64,000 nucleotides of DNA, from the NCBI GenBank assembly GCA_016800925.1, contig JABCPU010000171.1:62001-126000 (forward strand). The letters run 5' to 3'. The position numbers and the translations under genes are program-made. The notes below the pieces were generated by a model. That model saw nothing but the letters and a program-made list of their open reading frames with translations. It was not told the origin of the DNA and ran no database searches. The stretch comes from Suillus spraguei. Taxonomy: Eukaryota; Basidiomycota; Agaricomycetes; Boletales; Suillaceae. This document shows positions 34,931 to 45,174 of the stretch, piece after piece (the stretch's first letter is position 1; each line of letters begins with the position of its first letter).

Positions 34931-36173
34931 ATGTCATCACAATCTCATCTTGCATTTGCGAGTACAGCCGTTGGAATAACATCTGTTATTCAGGTCCCAA
35001 CACCGTCTCCTGGATCCGGTGAGGTGATGGTCAAAGTTGCATTCAGCACGGTGATACCCCTTGACACATACATGGCCGACTCTGGTCGAAACATAAACGG
35101 CGAATACCCGATGGTATTAGGCTTTAATCTTAGTGGATTTGTAGAAGCTGTTGGCTCTGGCGTGGACGACCTCCAGACAGGAGACAAGGTGAGCATAAAC
35201 ATTTGTCGCTGAACGAACGAGCTTTATGCCTGTATTTTTTCTATGTTTGCGCATTTGGAACGGCAGTATCCAAGGGGAAGGGTTTACAAGAACGTGCAAT
35301 TATACAAAGTTCCACCTGCGCCAAGGTATGAAATAAATCACGCTTTCAATGCAATGCTGATCAGACTCGTAGCTCCCCGATCATTACTCGCTCGAGGCAG
35401 CTGCAACAATTCCTGACAACTTCGTAACTGCGTTTCACACGCTGTTCGATCGTTTAGAACTTGCTCCGCCAACGTTCCCGATCTCTGTACCACCTCCTCA
35501 TGCAGAGACTCCGATCCTTATTTACGGTGCGGGATCTACATCTGGTCAATACGCTGTTCAGCTGTTGGCCTTTGCTGGGTACAAGCGGGTCATTGCAACC
35601 GCGTCCCCTCGTCACCATTCCTACCTCAAGTCTCTTGGCGCCGCCCATGTCATAGACTACAGCGCTGATGACATGCACGAAAAGATCCTACTTGCCGCAG
35701 GCAAAAATCTTCAATTTGTTTTGGACTGCATCAGTGCCGAGGGCACGCTCAAGAGCATATCTAGTGTCGTTAGCCGAGACGGTATGGTAGCCATGCTATT
35801 ACCAGTGACAGAAGGTAGCAGGCACATTGCAGGGAAAGGCATGCAAATGTGGATGGAATTACCGGCCGACAGAAACCCCTTCCCAGATTCGGTGAAACTT
35901 GTGGGCATGAGGACGCTACTGTATCAACAGGTGAGCATCTTGAAGTTCGTTTCGATCAACCATATCAATAACTTGGCGCAGAACGAGTACCTTCGTGACA
36001 ACTTGATGCCGAAGATTCTGCCTCGACTATTGGAGGAAGGGATCATTCAACCCAATCGAGTTCGCCTGTTTGACCAAGGGTCACTGCAAGATCGCTGCCA
36101 GGAGGCTCTTGATGTAGTACGGAGTGGACAAGTGAACGGAGAAAAAGCTGTCGTGAAAGTAGCATCCATGTAA
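34931..36173 (+). CDS. MDR-superfamily NADP-dependent reductase (zinc-free, quinone/enoyl reductase type)
   Basis: Medium-chain dehydrogenase/reductase fold; relatives are ToxD-like enoyl reductases and quinone oxidoreductases. Exons: 34931-35188, about 35245-35325, 35373-35930 and 35982-36173. The GroES-like half has VQVPTPSPGSGEVMVKV, YPMVLGFNLSGFVEAVGSG and DLQTGDKV; the nucleotide-binding half has TPILIYGAGSTSGQYAVQLL (glycine motif) followed by ASPRHHSYLKSLGAAHVIDY. The zinc ligands of alcohol dehydrogenases are absent. It ends GEKAVVKVASM at 36173, about 363 residues in all, normal for the family. Exon 2 is well conserved (VCAFGTAVSKGKGLQE) but the expected acceptor reads ctat instead of ctag at 35241-35244, so splicing of intron 1 may be damaged. 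Substrate unknown. It is not next to the quinone synthetase (about 20 kb away), so a pathway link is speculative. Confidence 0.82.
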
Positions 36174-36340
36174 TTCACCAGTGACTGTAGTACTATCGAA
36201 ATCGAATCAATTGATGTTGCGTGCAATCTGCTTGTCAAGATCATTTGTTTTTCTGCGGTGGGCCTTCCTGTTGTTGGACGACCGCTCTTCGTCTCCCACA
36301 ATACCGTGCTTTTGCACTTGCTGTCAGAACAAAACAATAA

Positions 36341-36480
36341 ATGCCTACGATCACACCCGTTTCGACGTCCAACGCGCCTTCAGCCACTGGGCCCTACTCC
36401 CAAGCCATCAAAGCTGGCGAATTCGTATTTGTTTTGGGTTGCATCCCCCTCGTACCCTCCACGATGCAACAGACGTTAGA
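36341..36480 (+). pseudogene. RidA (YjgF/UK114) family, 5' remnant only
   Basis: The first about 46 codons match the start of RidA imine/enamine deaminases: [20 protein letters not shown], then [23 protein letters not shown]. After 36475 the similarity stops and a short unrelated tail ends at a stop near 36519. The remaining two thirds of the family, with the catalytic Arg and the trimer core, is not found in the next kilobase on either strand. I call a truncated pseudogene; a distant second exon cannot be fully excluded. Confidence 0.7.
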
Positions 36481-36519
36481 AATAGGAATATTAATAAAAT
36501 TTACGCTAGTTGTTTTTTG

Positions 36520-37716
36520 AGATGCTCACTGCTCATGGAAGATCGAAGTGTTACATTTTGAGTGAATCTGTGTTGGGACTGACCTTCTGATTGAACTAGT
36601 TTGGACGCAAGACAATATGGAAGGTCATCGCACTGTTTTAGCGTGTAGAAAAAAATACATTCGGAGTCTGGACAGGATGGACTTTGATATATCTCAACCG
36701 CTTTTGGGGGTATGGGAACCACAAATTCGACATAAATCTAGGAGGACAACGCATGCAACAACCGGGGAACAAGTTCAAGATTAATTAAAAGCAGAAAAAG
36801 AACCGGCCTCTTCCATGCTGTCCGGTGCTGACACTCCCTGGGCGTGAGCTGGGATTGGGTAAAGGAAGGACGCAGTCTTCATCACGTATTAAGCTGTCGT
36901 CATCGCCGGGAGCGCCCGCTGCAGCATATCGCTAAACATGGGATACATGAGATTTATGATATGATGAGAGAAATCAGATATGCATGCCAGTTTGCCTGGC
37001 GAGGAACATCGATGATAGCCGGCGATGCATGATCTGTCTGAGAGGGCCACCAGGTTGAAAGTCGATGTAAGCGGGATGTGAGCGTAGGGGAAGTGTTGAT
37101 GACGGAGGATTTGGTGGAGGGTGGTGCTGGTGCGGGTTGACACTAGAAGAATGTAAGCTTAATACGTACTTATAGCAGTCGGTGCTCACATTCCCGTTGG
37201 GATTTATAAGTGGGAGAGGCAGGGGCAATGTAGCAGGAATCGTAGAGTTAACTTGGAAGCAAACATGCAAAAGAAACGTACATCAAGGGGATTACGGGCT
37301 CATTGGTGCGAACCGCGTCCATACGAGAAGAGGAGGGAAACATTTTGCGTAGAAAGCGAAGGAACGTATGTGAGTCCCTGGTACTAGGCAAAGATTGAGG
37401 GATGGGGGACATGAAAGGTGTTATTGGGTTACGGCGCACAGTACGAGGTGTTGCATCGAACTGTATTAGAGAATAGCGGATTTGTATTTTGTTGTCCAGA
37501 AGACTAGATTTGTACAACTAATATTTGTGTTTGGACATCCCACACCTACACCGCTAGCTTCCGGGAGTCTTCTGAGAATCGAAGCGCTAAGCCGCCAATA
37601 GAATGATCACTCATTTTGAATCGAGTTTGCCAGTGTCCAAGTGCACCGAATTGAATGACACACCAGCAACGTGCTGTCCAACTCCCAAAAATGTTCTCAC
37701 GCAAATATGTTGTGCT
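36520..37716. other. Intergenic, nothing recognised
   Basis: Pro/Ser-rich minus-strand frames at 36889-37517 were considered but show no recognisable motif or consistent splicing. No repeat found. Confidence 0.4.
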
Positions 37717-37801
37717 ATTGAATGATTTTCAAGTCTAACTCATCCAGGTGCCGCACTGTGCCTGCTTCAACCAGCCGTCAGTTCATCCATGCGTGATGCT
37801 G
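37717..37801 (+). repeat. Left flank of the copia insertion: F-box unit sequence
   Basis: This stretch (gaatgattttcaagtctaac and onward, with gcctgctt and ccagccgtcagttcatcc) matches 61030-61110, upstream of the intact F-box gene. The match resumes to the right of the retrotransposon at about 43055 (gatgatgggcatataggcg). So the copia element sits inside one copy of the F-box duplication. Confidence 0.75.
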
Positions 37802-37806
37802 ATATA
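37802..37806. repeat. Target-site duplication, left
   Basis: The pentamer atata precedes the 5' LTR and is repeated at 43041-43045 after the 3' LTR. Five bases is the usual duplication length for Ty1/copia insertions. Confidence 0.85.
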
Positions 37807-38141
37807 TGTTGGAGCTGGGGTTTCAGTCTTGGACTGATTAACATTGCTTTAGGCTATCGTTCAACCTCGCCACTTCGTATCACATGTGTCACGCTTGACG
37901 CCGCATGGTCACTGACTTCTCCGGCTCTTTGAGCCCCGTATCTTGTAGCATTCAAATACCTTGTCTTCTTGCTCCCTGCGTCCCTCAGTCGTTGTTCACC
38001 AACACTGAGGTACGCGTCTCACTTGTCTTGTTGTTTGTTTCACACTTACTTAGAGTTACCTTAGCGTTGTGCTTTCCAACAGGTACTTAGATTGTGAATA
38101 CAGTCGTTGTTCACCAACACTGAGCGTTGTGCTTTCCAACA
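37807..38141 (+). repeat. 5' LTR of the copia element
   Basis: 335 bases with TG...CA ends inside a seven-base inverted repeat. Its last 156 bases have an unusual design: a 24-base word, a 55-base GT-AG segment (38010-38064), a 17-base word ending the LTR motif, a 19-base spacer, then the same 24- and 17-base words joined directly (38101-38141), as if spliced. Confidence 0.95.
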
Positions 38142-38153
38142 GGTTATGAGCCC
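38142..38153 (+). promoter_or_regulatory. Primer-binding site, initiator tRNA-Met half-molecule type
   Basis: The bases ggttatgagccc directly after the LTR are complementary to the anticodon arm of initiator tRNA-Met (gggctcataacc), not to a tRNA 3' end. This matches Drosophila copia and yeast Ty5, which prime from a cleaved initiator tRNA half. Confidence 0.75.
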
Positions 38154-38239
38154 CGTGTCCTAAACGGCACAGGAACTGGAAGTACTACGAACTCCCTCTA
38201 CTTGGAGCGACTCAAATCCTTAGTTCACCTCCTTCTCTG

Positions 38240-41200
38240 ATGCGTTGCCCAATAATGGGAAAATATGACCACATCCCAGAGTTGACTGGAGCGGATAACT
38301 ACATTCCCTGGGAGACGCAGGCGCAGCTCGTCTTAACGAACGATGACCTCTGGTGTCACATAACTGAAAATGCAAATCCGGGCGACATTCTTGGAGCGGC
38401 TCTGTACTTGCCTGTCGCAGCTACTCCAGCTACTCCCACTGATGCCGAGAAGGCAGCTATGCGAGCCTGGCTTATCAACGACTCTAAGGCAAAGACAATC
38501 ATCCTTTGTAAACTCGCACCTAGCATTCATCTCCTCATTCCTCGGAACACTTCCGTTACAGCGCGTGAAGCTTGGAAAATCCTCAAGGACCACTTCCATC
38601 GTAACGACGTGAGTTCTCAATTTGTCATTCGAAGACGCATCCAGGCACTTCGTATGAAAGACGCACATGATGCAAACAACTACGTCGGTCAGCACATCAG
38701 CTGCCGTGATCGCCTTATAGGCATGGGTGCTTCCTATTCTGATGAGGAAGCAGTGTTCAATATCCTAACTGGGCTGCCTTCGTCTTCTACGTGGCAACTA
38801 TTCTGCACGCAGCTTGAACAGCGCATGCATGACAGCTTCTCTGCTACAGTCGTCAGTTCAGCGCTCACTGGCACTGGAAACCCCATTGCTGCTTCGTTCC
38901 AGATGAACGCACTCACGTTCGAAAGCTGCACGGCACGCATCACCGCAGAAGCTTCGCGCATGGTCAACATCCTTCCTGCAAACGTGTCTGGTCCAGGATC
39001 CGAATATGCCAACTCCGCGTCCACCACAACCTCCTCTAATGTCAACTCTATCACCGGGCTAAGGAAGCACAAGAACAATCCTCAAGGAGTCTTTTGCCTC
39101 ACGACCGGATGTGGGCGTGGGGATCACGATAAGGAGCACTGCTATCGTGAGGGGGGAGGCATGGCAGGACAAGCGCCCTGGCAGCAGAAGAAGAAGAAGG
39201 AGACCACGGCTGTTGCATCCAGCACACCTCCCATTCCCGCAATGTCAACGCCTGCTTCAACACCTACCATCGCTGCACAAGCCACCCACACACGCGATCT
39301 ATCGTGTGCAAACATCGAAGAGCTGCCTAATGAGGTCTCCGACAACGGCATCTCAGCAATTGCCCACGCACTGTCCACCATTCTTGACTCTGGCACCACC
39401 AGCACGCTCATTGGTGATCACACCATGTTCTGGACCTACTCTACCCAGGATCCCGTCGTCGTGAAGACAGCAAATCACGGCTCGCTTCACACATTAGGAT
39501 GAGGCGATTGTGTCGCCTGGCTTAAGATTGGAGGTACTCGCCATCGAGTAAGGTTCTCAAACTGTCTTCATGCGCCTGGTGCCATGTTGAACCTTCTCTC
39601 AGTCGGATGGATGCTGTCAAAAGGGTGGGAATGCAATTTTCGAGGTGACCCTGCACGTTGTGAACTTGTGTACAAGGGAACATCTCTTGGCTCAGTTGCC
39701 ATGTCTGGGCGTCTTTTCTATGTTGATCTCGAGTTCATTCCTCCTCCTCAGTCAACACCTCTACCCTTGGAGCCGTCCGAAGTATCTGCGTTTGCACGCG
39801 TTCCACTAACTTATGATATTTGGCATGCTCGCATGGGTCACACTGGCGGAGAGTCTGTCAAACGTCTTCCCCATATTGCTCATGGTGTTACCATAGACTT
39901 GAGCATCGCTATGTCACGCTGTGAATCTTGCATCATCGGCAAGCATCCACGGCAGCCTCATCCCACATCGCAGTCTCCTCCCGCCTCTCATTTCCTGGAG
40001 CTCATTCATTCTGATCTGTGTGGTCCCATTCCAGTCATAACGCCTCACCACAAGCGATACTTCATCATATTTCTGGATGATCATACCGGCATTCTTGCAC
40101 TGGAACTCCTGGCAACAAAAGACCAAGCTTTAGAGGCTTGGAAGAATGTTCGTGCGCGGTGGGAGACTCGGTCAGGTCTGCGTGTTATCGCCTTTCGCTC
40201 TGATAATGGCGGAGAGTTCTTGAATGACGCGTTCACTGCAGAACTCAAGGCAGCTGGTATTGAACGACAGCTCTCCGCACCATATGCACACCAACAAAAT
40301 GGGAGGGCAGAGCGAGTGCTTCGCACGATTGAAGGACGGATGTACGCGATGTTAAACTATGCGAGGCTCCCACGGAATCTATGGGGAGAAGCAGCCCTCA
40401 CAGCTGCGTATTTGTTCAATCGCACTGAATCTCGCGCGCTCCCTGCAGGAAAAACACCCTATGAAATGCTCCACAAAGTTAAGCCCGATCTCTCACACAT
40501 TCATGTCTTTGGTGCACGATGCTTCGCATGTATACCCTCTGAACTCCAGGAGAAGTTGGGCCCCAGATCCCGTGAGGCTATATTCATGGGTTACGCACCA
40601 GATGGTCGAGCATGGCGCTGTCGTGACACGGCGACTGGTAGTTTCTTTAACTCCAGGGACGTCATATTTGACGAAACGTTTTCCGGTCGTCCGTTCCCAG
40701 CAATCAGTGATGAGAAGATGAGGAAGATGATGCACAGGCTCCTACATCAGCACCTGCTCGTCCCCCAACACCCACAATTCCCTCTTCATCCTCTGCGCCT
40801 GCACCCTTACCAGAAGCTCGTCGTTCAGAACGAGCACACATTCCTACAGCGCGTGGACAGGTCTTCCAGGAGCAGTTAGCGTCGGATCGTGAACGCTTGG
40901 CTCGTCAGCGTGAACTGCGTCAAGCACGCATTCAGGGGGTGCCTCTTGAGGGGGTGAATGCTTTTCCTGACACTCCACCAGAAGCCACTAATGATCCAGA
41001 CGCCATTGTCCCAGACGAGGATGAAGTGGGCTATCCCCGTGTTCTCGCCAACCTCATCGCCACCGAATTTGCCTGTGTCACCATACGCAGCGATGCTCGT
41101 CAGAATCCTCTCACTGCGGACTACAATATGAAGATCCCACCTTCCACCTTCGACGAGGCAATGCAACGTTCGGACGCGAACGAATGGCTCAGTGCCATGC

Positions 41201-42698
41201 GCAAGGAGATTAACCTAATGTCGGAGATGAACGTGTATGAGTTGGTGAAGCTTCCGGAGGGGCGCAGGGCGATAGGATGTAGATGGGTTCTTGAGTTCAA
41301 GGAGGATGCAAAAGGTGGGCCTGTGTACAAAGCTCGTCTCGTCGCGCAGGGGTTCTCGCAGGTGCCAGGCATCGACTTCGGGAAGACATTCGCACCTGTC
41401 GCACGCCCATCATCCATTCGACTCCTTTCCGCACATGCAGCAGCCCACGATTGGGAGATTGACAGCTTCGACGCAAAACGTGCCTTCTTGTGGGGCAAGC
41501 TGCGCGAAGATGTGTACATGCGCCAGCCACCAGGCTTCGAGAACGGGGAAAGCTTGGTATGCCATCTTCTGTCTTCGCTCTACGGACTGAAACAGGCTGC
41601 ATACAACTGGTATGAACTCCTGCGTGCAGTGCTCATTCACCTGGGTTTCCTGCGTTGCGAGGCAGACTATGCTGTCTTCGTGTACGACCACGTCAACAGT
41701 GAGGGGGTGCACGTCATCTGCATCATCGCATGGCATGTCGATGACGGCCTTGCGGGCTGCAACAATTGCAAGTTCCTCGACTGGATCAAGGGTCGCATCG
41801 CAGATCGCTTCAGTATCGCAGACTTAGGGCCAGTTGTCAAGCATTTGGGCGTCCAATATGTTCGTTCACGCGCTACTCGAGAGTTATGGATGCATCAGCA
41901 GGAGTACATAGTCTACCTACTCGAAGAGCATGGGCTTCGCCAATGCAATCCTGTATCACTCCCCATGGACCCGCTCTTCCTTTTGGACGAGACACAGACA
42001 CCCACCCTCACATCAACAATCTTCCAACCGAATATCGCAAACTCGTCGGGGAATTGCTCTACCTCGCAATGTACACTCGCCCTGACATTGCCCTCGCTGT
42101 TATGAAACTGTCTCAGCATAATTCCTCCCCCGAGCTCCGTCACTACGCTGCTGCAAAACGCGTCCTTCGCTATCTCTCTGGTACCTTGTCCTACCGCGTA
42201 CACTACGGAGAAAAGAATGCAGACACCACCATTCATGGCTTCAGCAATGCCGATTGGGCCACGTGCCCAGAAGACCGCATCTCCATCACCGGGTACGTCT
42301 GGTACTACCATGGGGGTCCTGTTTCGCATGCGGCGAAGAAGCAGAGCACTCAGGCATTGTCGTCGGTGGAGTCAGAGTATATGGCACTGACAGGAGCAAT
42401 CCAGGACGGCCTATGGATTAAATCATTCTGCGAATGCTTGAATATCGTGTTCACCCTGCCTCTCAAACTTTATGCTGATAACACAGGCGCCTCCGCGTTG
42501 TCGACAGAGGCTGCCAACCACACTCGCACGAAACACATAGATCTACGCTATCATTTCATACGCAAACATATCGAAGCCGGCACCTTCTTACCCATCTGGG
42601 TCTCTACACATTGCAACAGTGCCGACATCTTCACCAAGGTTCTTCCGCGTCCTACATTCATTGCGCATCGTGCAGGACTCTCACTTGTGGCGGGTTGA
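38240..42698 (+). CDS. Copia gag-pol polyprotein, interrupted
   Basis: Runs in three frame segments: 38240-40713, about 40714-41995 and about 41996-42698. Gag has the UBN2-type core (ITENANPGD, AREAWKILKDHF) and a zinc knuckle of spacing C-X4-C-X4-H-X4-C starting near 39093. Protease: ILDSGTTSTLIGD. Integrase: zinc motif HARMGHTGGES...CESCIIGKH, then the D-D-35-E residues in HSDLCGPI, FRSDNGGEF and QQNGRAERV. Reverse transcriptase: CRWVLEFKEDAKG, KARLVAQGFSQ, DAKRAFLWG, and WHVDDGLAG at the catalytic aspartates. RNase H: NADWATC, SSVESEYMAL, LYADNTGA. An in-frame TGA at 39500-39502 sits where relatives would have an Arg codon (HTLG.GDC). Frame breaks near 40713 and 41992-41996 are each mended by one added base. 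Confidence 0.92.
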
Positions 42699-42705
42699 GG
42701 GGGTG

Positions 42706-43040
42706 TGTTGGAGCTGGGGTTTCAGTCTTGGACTGATTAACATTGCTTTAGGCTATCGTTCAACCTCGCCACTTCGTATCACATGTGTCACGCTTGACAC
42801 CGCATGGTCACTGACTTCTCCGGCTCTTTGAGCCCCGTATCTTGTAGCATTCAAATACCTTGTCTTCTTGCTCCCTGCGTCCCTCAGTCGTTGTTCACCA
42901 ACACTGAGGTACGCGTCTCACTTGTCTTGTTGTTTGTTTCACACTTACTTAGAGTTACCTTAGCGTTGTGCTTTCCAACAGGTACTTAGATTGTGAATAC
43001 AGTCGTTGTTCACCAACACTGAGCGTTGTGCTTTCCAACA
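42706..43040 (+). repeat. 3' LTR of the copia element
   Basis: Same length and sequence as the 5' LTR except for one difference noticed at 42799. It carries the same intron-like segment (42909-42963) and the joined copy (43000-43040). Followed by the right target duplication atata at 43041-43045. Confidence 0.95.
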
Positions 43041-43196
43041 ATATATGTTTTCATCTCACCAGGATGTATGGACGAAGAGTGATGATGGGCATATAGGCGA
43101 CGTGCGCTCGGAACTCCCTGTCTCAACATTAGTCCCCACTGCTATAACCCCAACATTCATCGAGTCATCTGATTCCAGCTACTTCTTGCTATTTGT

Positions 43197-43364
43197 ATGA
43201 GCAGGGACGTAATTATCAACAATATTGTAGGGGAGAAACAGTCGATGAAAAGGGAATCGATCATTCAGTACGTACTGGAGCGTGCTCGAATTCAACCAAA
43301 TTTTCGTGAGTATGTATCTTCACGCCTGTCAAATATCGCACCAAAAACCCAAGGCTACTTATAA
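43197..43364 (+). CDS. Small ORF upstream of F-box copy 2 (55 aa)
   Basis: Begins MSRDVIINNIVGEK and continues ARIQPNFREYVSS, matching the N-terminal half of the small ORFs at 4050-4283 and 61367-61597. After the conserved gtgagt the frame differs from the others and soon ends. This suggests that only the part before gtgagt is under protein-level constraint, as for an exon. Function unknown. Confidence 0.35.
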   Translation: MSRDVIINNIVGEKQSMKRESIIQYVLERARIQPNFREYVSSRLSNIAPKTQGYL

Positions 43365-43738
43365 GGAAAGATTGAGCTCACAACTCGATCGACAGGTCTG
43401 TTCTATGACCTTCAGTTGACATGAAGACATAGGAGGTCTCGAATGGCCTGCAATAGTGGTACCGATCGAACGTGCCGAAATCGTCGAGCCGGATCAACCC
43501 TTGACGTTTCTACAGGCGCCCATACCGACCACCTTGCAACAATGCAAGGTCTCTAGTTGTGGATGGCGGGTATTTTACCTAATGCCGGCTACGAGAAACT
43601 ACAATAGCAAGGTGTATCTGTTGTGGACCTGTGGTTTGTGAGGTGTTGGTTTAAATAGGAACGCAATAGTCGGCCAAACGGTAGACTTATTTGTTCCTTC
43701 AAATCTCTATCTCTCGAAATCTCAACCTCCATGAAAAT

Positions 43739-45174
43739 ATGAATATGCAGACATCAAAGTCAAACATTGATTCCCCGCCGGTCTCAGCCACCGTTAGTGA
43801 GCTGCAAACACCTGTAAGTGCTTGGTTTTGGAGGTCTTAGCGTCTGGATGTAATAATAAACATCTACTTCGACAGTTGGATGCGTTTATAGGCGAGGATT
43901 CGAGCGTTCAAGCCGCCATTTTGAATATCTATTCACCATTGGCCTCATCTGCAATTGATGGACCGCAGAAACCTGTAAGTGTTTGGTTTTGGATGTATTG
44001 GCATTTGAATATAATAATAATAATTTACTTCAACAGTTAGATGTGATTATAGGCGAAGGCTCGGCCTTGTCAAGAATGGTGTTGCAAGAATGGTGTTGGA
44101 TATCGTCAGCGGGAAATCGTTGATGGGAAAGTTCATTTCATTCAGACCAACACCGTGCGCACGGGATCCTCATCGACGGTTTTTCACCTTCCGACCGAAA
44201 TTTTGTCGGAGATTTTCTTATACTGCTTGCCACCAGAGGAGCATTTGTCGCCTGCATCGAGACTGGCACCCATCCTGTTAACCAGGATATGTCGTCGATG
44301 GAGGCAGGTTGCCCTGGGTTTTCCCAGGTTATGGAACAACCTACTGCTGAAGGACGATGACGATGACTGGCACAGACGAGCTTTTTGCTACAACTATTGG
44401 CTCGAACGATCGTGAGGATGCCCGCTTTCGTTAAGAATTGAGTATTACGGTGACCGGAGCGATCTACGAAGGCTGCTCCAGCCGTACGTCAAACAAATCT
44501 CGTCCCTCGCGGTTGATTTTTGTGCCTGCGTCAACCCCTTCGAGATAGAAGACTTTGACAGACTTGACCACCTCACCATACGCCAATTCCCTGCTGGTTT
44601 TCCGCGAGTTATTAACCGCTCCTTATCGAAATTGCCTGTGAATCTGCGTAGCATTAACCTGATGGATTTGTTGTTTAGCCCCGTGCGGTTAGATTTCTTC
44701 ACCGATTCCGCATGGGCCCGTCTTACTCATATCAAGATCGGCATACGTGGACTGGACGCATTTTCTCGGATACTACGGATGTGCCCCAACGTCTCTTCCC
44801 TGATGATAAATGGAGTATTCAGCCCGATCAAGATCGTAGCACCGATCACCCACGCGAACCTTCGATCCTTACGCATGTCTGGACATATATCCGTGGACTC
44901 AGGCGAGGATCTCGGCCTATTCAACATTGTCACACTCCCCAACCTTCGTGTGGTTGAAGCTTCCCAGATGGGCACGTGGCCACATGACGAGTTCAAGGCA
45001 TTTTTGAGGCGGTCAGCATGTCCTCTGGAGAAGCTGGTTTTTGGCGCTGCGTTATTTTCGACAGCTCAGCAGCGAGCAGAATATGCTACGCTGTTCCCTT
45101 CTCTGGAAATTATTGCGGAGTCCGATGTTGGAAATCAACCTGCCGATGTAGTGCATGGTTACTTTTTTGTTTGA
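43739..45174 (+). pseudogene. F-box protein, paralogue copy 2, inactivated
   Basis: Exon 1 43739-43813 (25 codons, ends SELQTP), intron, exon 2 43876-43974 (33 codons, LDAFIGEDSS ... DGPQKP), intron, exon 3 from 44037. Exon 3 lacks one base near 44065 relative to copy 3 and carries a 14-base tandem duplication (44071-44084 and 44085-44098), which together put the F-box out of frame. The F-box itself is well kept (HLPTEILSEIFLYCLP, ICRRWRQVALGFPRLW), but a TGA at 44413-44415 replaces the AGA of the other copies right after YWLERS. Downstream the LRR-like part is intact to 45174 (SLSKLPVNLRSINLMD, NLRVVEASQ, FPSLEIIAES). A copia element lies about 700 bases upstream. Confidence 0.88.

Larger units (their letters stand above)
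37807..43040 (+). mobile_element. Ty1/copia LTR retrotransposon, complete, 5234 bases
   Basis: Full-length element with 335-base LTRs (37807-38141 and 42706-43040) that begin TGTTGGA and end TCCAACA, a five-base target duplication, a primer-binding site, one gag-pol coding region in the order gag, protease, integrase, reverse transcriptase, RNase H (the copia order), and a purine-rich tract just before the 3' LTR. The LTRs differ at one position that I can find (37900 G, 42799 A), so insertion was recent. The coding region carries an in-frame TGA and two one-base gaps. Confidence 0.96.

Noticed and set aside
36889..37517. Pro/Ser-rich minus-strand frames
   Set aside because: They overlap in two frames, show no domain, and I could not join them with sensible splice sites.
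37905..38090. 61-codon frame repeated exactly at 42804-42989
   Set aside because: It is the same stretch of the two LTRs; identity is due to the retrotransposon and not to a conserved gene.
39500..39502. TGA in copia read as programmed stop-codon read-through
   Set aside because: Copia elements do not normally use read-through at this place within the protease, and no stimulatory structure is evident. A CGA-to-TGA mutation is simpler.
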